Positions 34,928 to 44,300 of a stretch of DNA of 64,000 nucleotides are shown one piece after another. Source of the DNA: Hydrogenophaga sp. (GTDB lineage Bacteria; Pseudomonadota; Gammaproteobacteria; Burkholderiales; Burkholderiaceae_C); contig NZ_JAABRQ010000017.1 in NCBI RefSeq assembly GCF_011390835.1, forward strand, positions 1-64,000, given 5' to 3'. Both the position numbers and the translations under genes were made by a program. The notes beneath the pieces were generated by a model, which had not been told where the DNA came from, ran no database searches, and saw nothing but the letters and a program-made list of their open reading frames with translations. Position 1 is the stretch's first letter. Each line of letters begins with the position of its first letter.

Positions 34928-35455
34928 ATGGCCCCAATCCCTGACTTGAACGCCGCTGAGCGCCCCGCCGGCCTGCAGCGCGTGGCCGACGCGTTGGCCG
35001 CTGCTGGCCACCCGCATGCGCCGGTGATGCTCAGTGACGCCGCGCGCACTGCGCAGCAGGCGGCCGGTGCGCTGGGTGTGGCCCTGGGCCAGATCGCCAA
35101 GAGCATCGTCTTTCGCCGCAAGGCCGATGACGTGGCGGTGCTCGTCATCACCTCGGGTGACTTGCGGGTGGACGAGAAGAAAGTGCAGGCCATAGTCTGC
35201 GCCGAAGGTGGCCAACTGGGTCGTGCAGACGCCGAGTTCGTCAAGGCGAAGACCGGCTTCTCCATCGGCGGCGTCTCGCCACTGGCTCACGTCACGGCGC
35301 CAGTGACGCTGATCGACGCCCAGCTCTTTCGCTTTGCCGACATCTGGGCCGCGGCTGGCCATCCCCATGGTGTTTTCCGCCTCAGCCCTGCCGAGCTGCA
35401 AAGCCTGACCGGCGCACTGGTGCACGACGTGACCGAACCCCTGACCACCTCATGA
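34928..35455 (+). CDS. YbaK/EbsC-type aminoacyl-tRNA deacylase
   Basis: A 175-residue protein of the YbaK/ProX superfamily, which hydrolyses misacylated tRNAs. The conserved Lys lies in LGQIAKSIVFR, and VITSGDLRVDEKKV, TGFSIGGVSPLAH (the GGVxP loop) and AGHPHGVFRLSP are family features. It overlaps the DUF1289 gene start (ATGA). The exact tRNA substrate is not evident. The ATG at 34928 was chosen because the frame upstream overlaps the LysE gene. Confidence 0.9.
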   Translation: MAPIPDLNAAERPAGLQRVADALAAAGHPHAPVMLSDAARTAQQAAGALGVALGQIAKSIVFRRKADDVAVLVITSGDLRVDEKKVQAIVCAEGGQLGRADAEFVKAKTGFSIGGVSPLAHVTAPVTLIDAQLFRFADIWAAAGHPHGVFRLSPAELQSLTGALVHDVTEPLTTS

Positions 35456-35679
35456 GCCACGAACCCCTCATCAACCTGCGCGATGCGATGGACCGCCACA
35501 GTGGCCCTGGCGTGCCTTCGCCCTGCGTGTCGATCTGCGAGCTCGATGCGCGGCAAGGTCAGTGCAAAGGCTGTTACCGCTCGCTGCAGGAGATCGCGGT
35601 CTGGGGTCAGTTGGGCGATGACGAAAAAGTCGCCGTCTGGCGCCGCATCGAAGCGCGCCAGCTCGCTTCAGCCGGGTAA
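35452..35679 (+). CDS. DUF1289 small Cys-rich protein
   Basis: A 75-residue DUF1289 protein with the characteristic SPCVSICELD...CKGCYRS cysteine pattern (Cys at about 25, 29, 38 and 41) and EIAVWGQLGDDEK helix. It probably binds a metal or iron-sulfur centre. It overlaps the YbaK-type gene by four bases and precedes the isomerase gene by seven. Function unknown. Confidence 0.9.
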   Translation: MSHEPLINLRDAMDRHSGPGVPSPCVSICELDARQGQCKGCYRSLQEIAVWGQLGDDEKVAVWRRIEARQLASAG

Positions 35680-35686
35680 GGTCGGC

Positions 35687-36385
35687 ATGAACACAATGGC
35701 CGAGCCCACGCTGCACGACATCCGGTTTTTCTACGATCCCATTTCGCCCTACGCCCACCTCGCATTCGAGCGCCTGCCCGAAGCGCTCATGGGTCACAGT
35801 GTTCGAGTGCGTTACCAGCCGGTGTTGTTCGCGGCCCTGCTCAAGGCGCATGGCCAGCTCGGCCCGGCCGAAATTCCGGGCAAGCGCGACTGGACCTACC
35901 GCCAGGTGAGCTGGCTGGCGCATCAGCACGGCGTAGCACTGGATCTGCCAGCCGAGCACCCGTTCAATCCGCTGCCCCTGCTGCGCCTGGGTCTGTGCTG
36001 CGCCACCGATGAGGCGCCCGGCGAAACCAGCCGCTGGGTCACCGAACAGCTGTTTCGCCACATCTGGCGCGGTGGCCACAGCGCGACCGGCCCCGAGCGC
36101 CTGGCCGATTTGCAAGCGCGCCTGCAGGACCACATGGCGCAGTGCGGCCGCCCGTGGCTCGAGCCCGACAGCGATGCCGTGAAGCAGCGCCTGCGCGTCA
36201 ACACCGAGCAGGCGTTGGCGCTGGGGCTTTTCGGGGTGCCTTCCCTGGTGATGAACGGCCGCCTGTTCTGGGGTCAGGATGCCTTGCCCATGCTGCGCGC
36301 CTGCCTGGACGGTGAACCCTGGTTCAAAGGGCCGGACTGGGATGCTGCGGGCCAGCTGCCTGCTGGGGTTCAGCGACCGCGCTGA
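35687..36385 (+). CDS. 2-hydroxychromene-2-carboxylate isomerase-like DsbA-family protein
   Basis: A 232-residue thioredoxin-fold kappa-GST-like protein. FFYDPISPYAHLAFERLPE at the N-terminus carries the catalytic Ser of the isomerase family in place of the DsbA cysteines; LFGVPSLVMNGRLFWGQDAL is the conserved cis-Pro region. Such enzymes need glutathione and act in naphthalene-type degradation, though many are general glutathione transferases. No aromatic-ring genes lie next to it. The start could also be ATG three codons later (35696). Confidence 0.88.
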   Translation: MNTMAEPTLHDIRFFYDPISPYAHLAFERLPEALMGHSVRVRYQPVLFAALLKAHGQLGPAEIPGKRDWTYRQVSWLAHQHGVALDLPAEHPFNPLPLLRLGLCCATDEAPGETSRWVTEQLFRHIWRGGHSATGPERLADLQARLQDHMAQCGRPWLEPDSDAVKQRLRVNTEQALALGLFGVPSLVMNGRLFWGQDALPMLRACLDGEPWFKGPDWDAAGQLPAGVQRPR

Positions 36386-36515
36386 GGGCGGCCCGCCGCC
36401 GCTGATTGATGCAGCGCAAGCCATCCGGCTCGTGGCTCCGCTAGCATGGAGGGCCGGAGGTGGTGGTCACGGCGCGCGCAGCGCCCCACCCGAACCGGTC
36501 AACCAGGAGACCGCC

Positions 36516-36953
36516 ATGTTCAAAAAAATTCTTGTCCCCACCGACGGTTCGGCCCAGGCCGCGCTGGCAGCCAAGACGGCTGCCGAGTTAGCCAAAAGCG
36601 AGGGCGCTGAGGTTGTGGGCGTGTATGTGATCGATCCTTTTCCCTACATCGGTATCGGCGATGCGTCGGCGGTGGGCTTGCAGGCCTACCTGGCCGAAGC
36701 CAAGAGTGCCGCAGGTCAGGCTTTGGACATGCTGGCCAAAGCTTGCAAGGAGCATGACGTGCCGTTTGCAGGCGACACCATCGAGCGCAACGTGGTGCAC
36801 GAAGGCATTCTGGAAACGGCCAACGCTGAAAACTGCGACCTGATCGTCATGGGTTCGCACGGCCACCGCGGCATCAAGTCGCTGATCCTGGGCAGCGTGG
36901 CGCAGAAGGTGCTCGCCCATGCGACGCAACCGGTGCTCATTGTCAAGGTCTGA
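36516..36953 (+). CDS. universal stress protein (UspA family)
   Basis: A 145-residue single UspA domain. The ATP-binding pattern G-2x-G-9x-GS is present in MGSHGHRGIKSLILGSV near 111-127, and KILVPTDGS at the N-terminus is typical. It is therefore of the ATP-binding class. It stands alone with an AGGAGA ribosome site before the ATG at 36516. The 177 bases after it, up to the substrate-binding protein gene, contain nothing I can identify. Confidence 0.94.
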   Translation: MFKKILVPTDGSAQAALAAKTAAELAKSEGAEVVGVYVIDPFPYIGIGDASAVGLQAYLAEAKSAAGQALDMLAKACKEHDVPFAGDTIERNVVHEGILETANAENCDLIVMGSHGHRGIKSLILGSVAQKVLAHATQPVLIVKV

Positions 36954-37129
36954 CCAGACTCTCGATGCACACGCACAGCCAGCGATGCTGGCCGCTGGTG
37001 GTCTTTGTGCCGTCACTGCTGACGCTGACAGCACTTGGAGCCACCACACGCTGATGAAGGGCGGCTGGGAAGCCGTGCGGCGTTCCGGTGGGTTCGCGAA
37101 CGGCTCTTCTTGGCGACTTCACGCCGCCG

Positions 37130-38254
37130 CTAGCGCCGGAAGCGCCCCGATCCGTCGATGATGGACAGGTCGGCGAAATCCAGGCCGGTGTGGTTGGTCG
37201 AGCTGTAGCTCACCGTGAGGCCTCCGATGTCGAAATTGCTGATGTTCTCCAGCGCGTCGCGCAAGGTTCTCGGCGTTGGACTGGGTCCCGCGCGCCTGAG
37301 CCCTTCCACCAGCACCTTGGCGGCAGCATAGCCCTCCATCATGGCCGGCGACACGCTATCCAGTCCCTTGGCCTTGGCCAGCTCCCGCGCTTCCTTGATG
37401 AGCGGCGAGGCGATGCGCCGCTCGTTGGGAAACACCTGGGTCACGATCACGCCACGCGCATGCTCACCCAGCAGCTGGATGAAACCGGCCGACGCGTTGT
37501 TCGAAAGCGTCACCACCTGGGCTCGCGAGCCGGCCGCCCGCAAGGCCTTGACCGCGTTGGCCGTGTTGCCGGCCGAGCCGATCACCATCACGGCCTGGGC
37601 CTGGGCGGCGGCGATCTCTTTAGCCAGGGGCGCGAAGTCGGGTTTCTCGCGCGGAAACTTGATCAGCAAGAGGGGTTTCTGACCCACCTGGTCGAATCCT
37701 TTTTGCGCACCGGCGGCCGAGTCGGCGCCGAACGAGTCGTCGGTCTGCAGCACCGCAATGCGGGTGATGCCGATACTGGCCAGATGCTCGATGGCCTTGG
37801 CCGCCTCGCGCTGGTAGGTGGCGCGCACGTTGAACACCCAGGGATTGACCGGCTCATGCAAGACCATGGCGCCAGTGCTGGGGCCCACCAGGGGCACCTG
37901 GTACTCCGCCAGCAAGGGCAGCAGCGCTTGCGCGTGGGGTGTGCCGCGGTTGAGAAACAGGGCGATCACCTTCTGCTGCGTGATCAGCTCACGCGCCACT
38001 TCCACCGTCACCTTGGGGTCAAACCGGTCGTCCACTGACAGCAGCTCGATCTTCTGGCCGTTGACCCCGCCACGGGCGTTCACCGCATCGAAGTAGAGTT
38101 TGGCGCCGTCGGTGTTCTCCTTCACGCCGGCGGCCACCGACCCGGTGAAGCCTGAGGGCTGTCCGATTCGCACCTGAGCCGATGCCGGTGCGCACAAGAG
38201 CAAAGCGGCCGTCAGGCCCAGGGTGGTCAGGATTCGGGATCGGGTATTCGTCAT
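37130..38254 (-). CDS. ABC transporter substrate-binding protein, branched-chain amino acid type
   Basis: A 374-residue periplasmic ligand-binding protein of the LivK type. The N-terminus has a signal peptide ending ALLLCAPASA before QVRIGQPSGFTG (cleavage at about 27). Peripla_BP_6 features are GVNGQKIELLSVDDRFDP, VPLVGPSTGA and GYAAAKVLVEGLRRAG. The cognate permease and ATPase genes are not in the window, so it is an orphan binding protein, common in Burkholderiales. Ligand unknown. It is divergent from uvrA with about 130 bases between. Confidence 0.92.
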   Translation of the reverse strand: MTNTRSRILTTLGLTAALLLCAPASAQVRIGQPSGFTGSVAAGVKENTDGAKLYFDAVNARGGVNGQKIELLSVDDRFDPKVTVEVARELITQQKVIALFLNRGTPHAQALLPLLAEYQVPLVGPSTGAMVLHEPVNPWVFNVRATYQREAAKAIEHLASIGITRIAVLQTDDSFGADSAAGAQKGFDQVGQKPLLLIKFPREKPDFAPLAKEIAAAQAQAVMVIGSAGNTANAVKALRAAGSRAQVVTLSNNASAGFIQLLGEHARGVIVTQVFPNERRIASPLIKEARELAKAKGLDSVSPAMMEGYAAAKVLVEGLRRAGPSPTPRTLRDALENISNFDIGGLTVSYSSTNHTGLDFADLSIIDGSGRFRR

Positions 38255-38384
38255 CTGGGCTCCTTGGGTCGAACGCAAAGTATGCCGACATGAGAAATGG
38301 CGGCATTGTGGAAATGACGTAGCGGCGCTGCGCTGGGTGAGCACCCCTCCTAGAATGTTGGGCTCCCCACCGAGAAGCCCGCTC

Positions 38385-41300
38385 ATGTCTGATGAAACCC
38401 CCGTGCCCAGCCCCTTGTCGCCCGACGCCGACGGCGAACGAGCGAGCCAGGCGGCAGATCGACCGGTGGGGCTGATCCGCATTCGCGGCGCGCGTCAGCA
38501 CAATCTCAAGAACCTCGACCTCGATATCCGCACCGGCGAGCTCACGGTGGTCACCGGGCCCAGCGGCTCGGGCAAGTCCAGCCTGGTGTTCGACACCTTG
38601 TTCGCCGAGGGGCAGCGGCGCTACGTCGAAACCTTCAGTGCCTACGCACGCCAGTTCCTAGATCGCATGGACAAGCCTGCGGTGGACCGGGTTGACGGCG
38701 TGCCGCCCGCGATTGCCATCGACCAGACGAATCCGGTGCGTTCCTCGCGCTCCACCGTGGGCACCATGACCGAGCTGAACGATCACCTGAAGCTCCTGTT
38801 TGCGCGCGGTGCCGACCTGTTCGACCGTGAGACGGCACAGCCCGTTCGGCACGACTCGCCGGAGTCGATTTACCTTGAACTGCAAAAGCGGTGCCTTGAA
38901 CGGAGCGATCCTCGGCTCGTCGTGACTTTTCCGGTCGAGCTGCCTGCCAGCACCACGCCAGAGGAAATCGAGCAGTGGCTTTCCGCCAGCGGCTACACGC
39001 GGGTGCAGGCGGAGCGCGTGGTGCAGAAAGCGGTGTCGGCAGAGCCTGAGAAAAAAAGCAAGAGCACGAGCAAGGCCAAGGCTGCGAAAGCGGTGATCGA
39101 ATCCGTGAAGGTGCTCGACGTGGTGGCGGACCGCTTTCGCATTGGCACCGCGGAGCAGGCGCGCGTCATGGAGGCGATTGAGGCGGGGCTGAAGCGCGGC
39201 AGCGGCAAGCTCATGGTCTATGTGCTGGGTGAAGAGGGCACCGAGCCCGTTGTGTGGCGTTTTTCGACCGGCTTGCATTGCCCCGAGAGCGATGTTCGGT
39301 ACGGCGAACCCACGCCGTCGATGTTTTCGTTCAATTCGGCAGTGGGCGCCTGCGAAGCCTGTCGGGGCTTTGGCCGCGTCATCGGGGTTGACTATGGTCT
39401 GGTGATCCCGAACGACAAGCTCACGCTGCGCGGTGGCGCAATCAAGGTGTTCCAGACGCCAGCCTGGAAAGAGGCCCAGGACGATCTGATGCGCCACGCC
39501 GAGGCAGCCGGTATTCCGCGCGACACGCCCTGGAACAAACTCACACCCGAACAGCAGCACTGGGTGAAGGCAGGCTCGCCGAACTGGAACGGCAAGTGGA
39601 ACCAGCAGTGGTTTGGCGTGGCACGCTTCTTTGAGTACCTGGAGAGCAAGGCCTACAAGATGCACATCCGGGTGCTGCTCTCCAAGTACCGTAGCTACAC
39701 CGAGTGCCCGAGCTGCCATGGAGCGCGGCTCAAGCGCGAAAGCCTGCTCTGGCGCATCGGCAACCAGGCGCAGGCCGATGCGGTCATGCCGCCGGCGCGG
39801 CGACACCTGCCGGTCGGTGTGAAGTGGTCCCGTCCACAACTCGAAGCCTTGCCCGGTCTGTGCCTGCACGATCTGATGCTGCTGCCGCTGGACCGGCTGC
39901 GCACCTTCTTTGGTTCGCTGGCGGACACCCTGATGCCCACCGGGGAAGACGCGACTGGCCAGGCGCAGGCGCTCAAGCTGCTGTTCGAGGAAATCAACAC
40001 GCGGCTGCGCTACCTGTGTGATGTGGGCATCGGCTACCTCACGCTGGATCGCCAGAGCCGCACGCTCAGTGGCGGCGAGGTGCAGCGCATCAACCTCACC
40101 ACCGCGCTGGGCACGTCGCTGGTGAACACGCTGTTTGTGCTGGACGAGCCCAGCATCGGCCTGCACCCTCGCGACATGGCGCGCATCAACAGCGCCATGT
40201 TGCGCCTGCGAGATGCGGGCAACACGCTGGTGGTGGTGGAGCATGACCCGGCGGTGATGCTGGCGGCTGACCGCCTGATCGACATGGGCCCTGGCCCGGG
40301 CGAGCGCGGTGGGCAGATCGTCTTCGACGGCTCGCCCGAAGACGTTCGGCAGGCCGATACGCTGACCGGCGCCTACCTCGGCGCGCGCAAGCAGGTGGGC
40401 ATGGGCTTCAAGCGCATGGTGACCGACAGCACGCCGCGCCTCATCCTGGAAGGTGCGCGCGAGCACAACCTGAAAAACGTCACCGTCGATTTCCCGCTGC
40501 AACGCCTGGTGGTGGTCACTGGTGTGTCGGGCTCGGGCAAGTCCAGCCTGATCCAGGATGTGCTCGCGCCCGCGCTGCTGCGCCACTTTGGCAAGTCCAC
40601 CGACGCGCCAGGCGCCCACGATCGCCTGCTCGGCGCTGACCATTTGAGCGAGGTCGTGTTCGTCGACCAGTCGCCCATCGGCAAGACGGCGCGCTCCAAC
40701 CCGGTGAGCTATGTGGGTGCCTGGGACAGCATTCGCGCCTTGTTCGCCGATGCACCGCTGGCCCGCCAACGAAGCTACACCGCCAGCAAGTTCAGCTTCA
40801 ACGGTGGCGACGGCCGTTGCCCCACCTGCGGCGGCTCGGGCTTTGAACATGTCGAGATGCAGTTCCTGAGCGACGTGTACCTGCGTTGCCCGGACTGCGA
40901 CGGCAAACGCTACCGGCCCGAGGTGCTGGAGGTGAAGATCGAGCGCGGCGGGCGCTACCTGAACGTGGCCGATGTGCTGGATTTGACGGTCAGCGAAGCG
41001 GCCGACCTGTTCAAGACCGACCGCGAGGCAATCCGCGCCCTGCAACCCATCGTCGATGTCGGTCTCGAATACGTGAAGCTCGGCCAGCCGGTTCCCACGC
41101 TCTCGGGCGGCGAAGCGCAGCGCCTCAAGCTTGCTGGCTTCCTGGCCGATGCCGCCAAGAGCGCCAGCGCGAGTCGCCAGAGTTTGGCCAAAAAGGGCAC
41201 GCTGTTCCTGTTCGATGAACCCACCACCGGCCTGCACTTTGACGATATCGCCAAGCTCATGCGCAGCCTGCGTCGGCTGCTGGAAGCGGGCCACTCACTG

Positions 41301-44300
41301 GTGATCATCGAGCACAACCTGGATGTGATCCGATCGGCCGACTGGGTGATCGACCTTGGGCCCGAGGGCGGCGACGCCGGGGGGCTGGTGGTGGCCGAAG
41401 GGCCACCCGAGGAGGTCAGAAAGCACCCGAGCAGTCAAACCGGCCAATCTCTGCGTGAGTACGCGCTGTCCATGGGTGAGGTGTTTGAGGCCGGTGAAGG
41501 CCGCGCGGCCGACTACCTGGTGCCGGCGGTCAAGCCCATCACGCGCCCGAGGTCGACCGCGCCCGACGCGATCCGCATCGTCAACGCCAAGGAGCACAAC
41601 CTGAAGAACCTGAGCGTGGACATTCCGCGCGGGCGATTCAATGTGATTTCGGGCGTGAGCGGTTCGGGCAAGTCCACGCTGGCGTTTGACATCCTGTTCA
41701 ACGAAGGCCAGCGCCGCTACCTCGAATCGCTCAACGCGTACGCGCGCAGCATCGTTCAGCCAGCGGGCAGGCCCGAGGTGGACGCGGTCTACGGCATTCC
41801 GCCTACGGTGGCGATCGAGCAGCGCCTCAGCCGGGGTGGTCGCAAGAGCACGGTGGGCACGACCACCGAGGTTTGGCATTTTCTGCGCCTCCTCTATGTG
41901 AAGCTGGGCACGCAGCATTGCGTGCACGACGGTGCTGCGGTGATGCCGCAAAGCCCGGAAAGCATTGCTGCGGCCATCCTGCACCGCTACAAGGGCCGAC
42001 ACATCGGCCTGCTCGCGCCGCTGGTGGTCAACCGCAAGGGCGTCTACACCGAGCTGGCCGACTGGGCGCGCCCGCGTGGCCATACGCACCTGCGGGTCGA
42101 TGGTGAGTTCCTGCCCACCACCGGCTTTCCGCGCATCGACCGCTTCAAGGAACACACCATCGAGCTCCCGGTGGCCGACGGCGTGGTTGACCCGGCCAAC
42201 GAGGCCTGGTTGCGCTCGCAACTGACCAAGGCGCTGGAAATCGGCAAGGGGCAGGTCCATGTGCTGAGCGAACTGCAAGGTTTGGACGAAGCCATGGCCG
42301 CTGGCGATTCCACGCGCGGCATCGGCAAGCTCGAGGTGTTTTCCACTACCCGCGCCTGCCCGGTCTGCGCCACCAGCTACCCCGAACTGGACCCGCGCCT
42401 GTTCTCTTACAACAGCAAACACGGCTGGTGCCCCGACTGCGTGGGCACTGGCCTGGCGCTCTCGCGCGAGCAGCGCAAGGCGCTGGACGACTCGGTGCGC
42501 GACGACCAGGAAAAAGGCCGGGAGCAGAGCTTCGCCGAGCCCGATGTGGAGGTGACCGACGATGCGGCGTGCCCCGCCTGCGAGGGCACCCGGCTGAATG
42601 CGCAGGCTCGAGCGGTGACGTTCGGTGGCGTGGGCATCACGGCGGTGGCAAGGCTGGCGGTGAACGACGTGCGCGCCTGGGTGCGGAGTTTGATGGGCGA
42701 TGGCGGCGCGTCCGTCGATCAGGCGCCGGGCCGCCCCAAGCCGGATCAGCCCCCTCGGGGGGCAGCGACCCGCGTCAGCGGCGGAGCGTGGGGGTCATTG
42801 ACCCAGCGCGAAGCCGACATTGCGCGTGACCTCTTGCCCGAAATCGAGAGCCGCCTGGCCTTCCTGGAAGAAGTGGGTCTGAACTACCTCACGCTGGACC
42901 GTGGCGCGCCCACGCTCAGTGGCGGAGAAGCCCAGCGCATCCGTCTCGCTGCCCAGCTCGGCAGCAACCTTCAGGGCGTGTGCTATGTGCTCGACGAGCC
43001 GACCATTGGCCTTCACGCGCGTGACAATGCCATCCTGCTCAATGCCTTGCACAAGCTGGGCGAGATGGGCAACACGCTGGTGGTGGTCGAGCACGACGAA
43101 GACACCATCCGGCGGGCTGACCACATCATCGACATCGGCCCCAGTGCCGGCAAACGCGGTGGTCGCGTGGTGGCGCAAGGCACAGTGGCCGACCTCTCGG
43201 CCAACCCCGAATCGGTCACCGGCCGCTACCTGCTGCACGCGATGAAGCACCCACTGCAGGCGAGACGGCCGGTAGCGGAAATGGGGGCGGCGAGCGGGAG
43301 AGCGGCTGAGATGGGGTCAGATCCCGATTCAGGACAACCCCCGCCACGGAGCGCGAAACGCAAATCGAAATCGGGCGCTGACCCCGTTTCAGCGGAGCCA
43401 ACGCCAACCTCAACGCCAACAGAAGAAACCACCTGGATCGAAGTCAGGGGCGCGAACCTGCACAACCTGAAAAATCTCAACGTCGCCATCCCCCTGCGGC
43501 GCCTGGTCGTGGTCACCGGTGTCTCCGGTTCCGGTAAATCCACCGTGGCGCGCGACGTGCTGCTCACCAACGTCGCGGAGGCGGTCAGTCGCCGCAGCAC
43601 CTTCGCCGGCCGCCAGGCCTGGGACCAGGGCGAGCGCCCGGTCTGGGTTGGCTGCGAGAAGGTGCTGGGCACCGAGGTGGTGGACCGCGTGCTCGAAGTC
43701 GACCAGACACCCATCGGCAAGACGCCGCGCAGCTGCCCCGCCACCTACATCGGCTTCTGGGACACGGTGCGCAAACTGTTTGCCGACACGCTGGAGGCCA
43801 AGGCGCGCGGCTACGGCCCCGGCCGCTTCAGCTTCAACACCGGTGAAGGCCGCTGCCCCGGTTGTGAAGGCCAGGGCATGCGCACCATCGAAATGAGCTT
43901 CCTGCCGGATGTGAAAGTGCCGTGCGAGGTGTGTCACGGCGCCCGCTTCAATCCCGAAACCCTGGCCGTCAGCTGGAAGGGCAAGAGCATTGGCGATGTG
44001 TTGCAGATGGAGGTGGACGAGGCGGTGGAGTTCTTCGCCTCCATGCCCAACATCGCGCATCCGCTGCAGCTGCTGAAAGACGTCGGCCTGGGGTACCTCA
44101 CGCTGGGCCAGCCCAGCCCCACGCTCAGCGGCGGCGAGGCACAGCGCATCAAGCTTGTGACCGAACTCAGCAAGGTGCGTGACGATGTGACCCGGCGTGG
44201 CCAGAAGGCGCCGCACACGCTGTACGTGCTCGACGAGCCCACGGTGGGTCTGCACATGGCCGATGTGGAAAAGCTTATCCGCGTGCTGCATCGGCTGGTG

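Noticed and set aside
35604-35619. GGGGTCAG motif resembling the REP arm in uvrA
   Set aside because: It has no inverted partner nearby and is simply coding sequence of the DUF1289 gene.
36954-37129. Possible small gene after the universal stress protein
   Set aside because: Only short frames without codon bias or ribosome site; probably intergenic.
38223-38384. Longer N-terminus for the tandem UvrA from a GTG at 38223
   Set aside because: The extension overlaps the start of the divergent substrate-binding protein gene and has no homology; ATG 38385 is better.
38658-41294. 878-codon minus-strand open frame opposite the first half of UvrA
   Set aside because: No recognisable protein; explained by codon bias of the UvrA gene.
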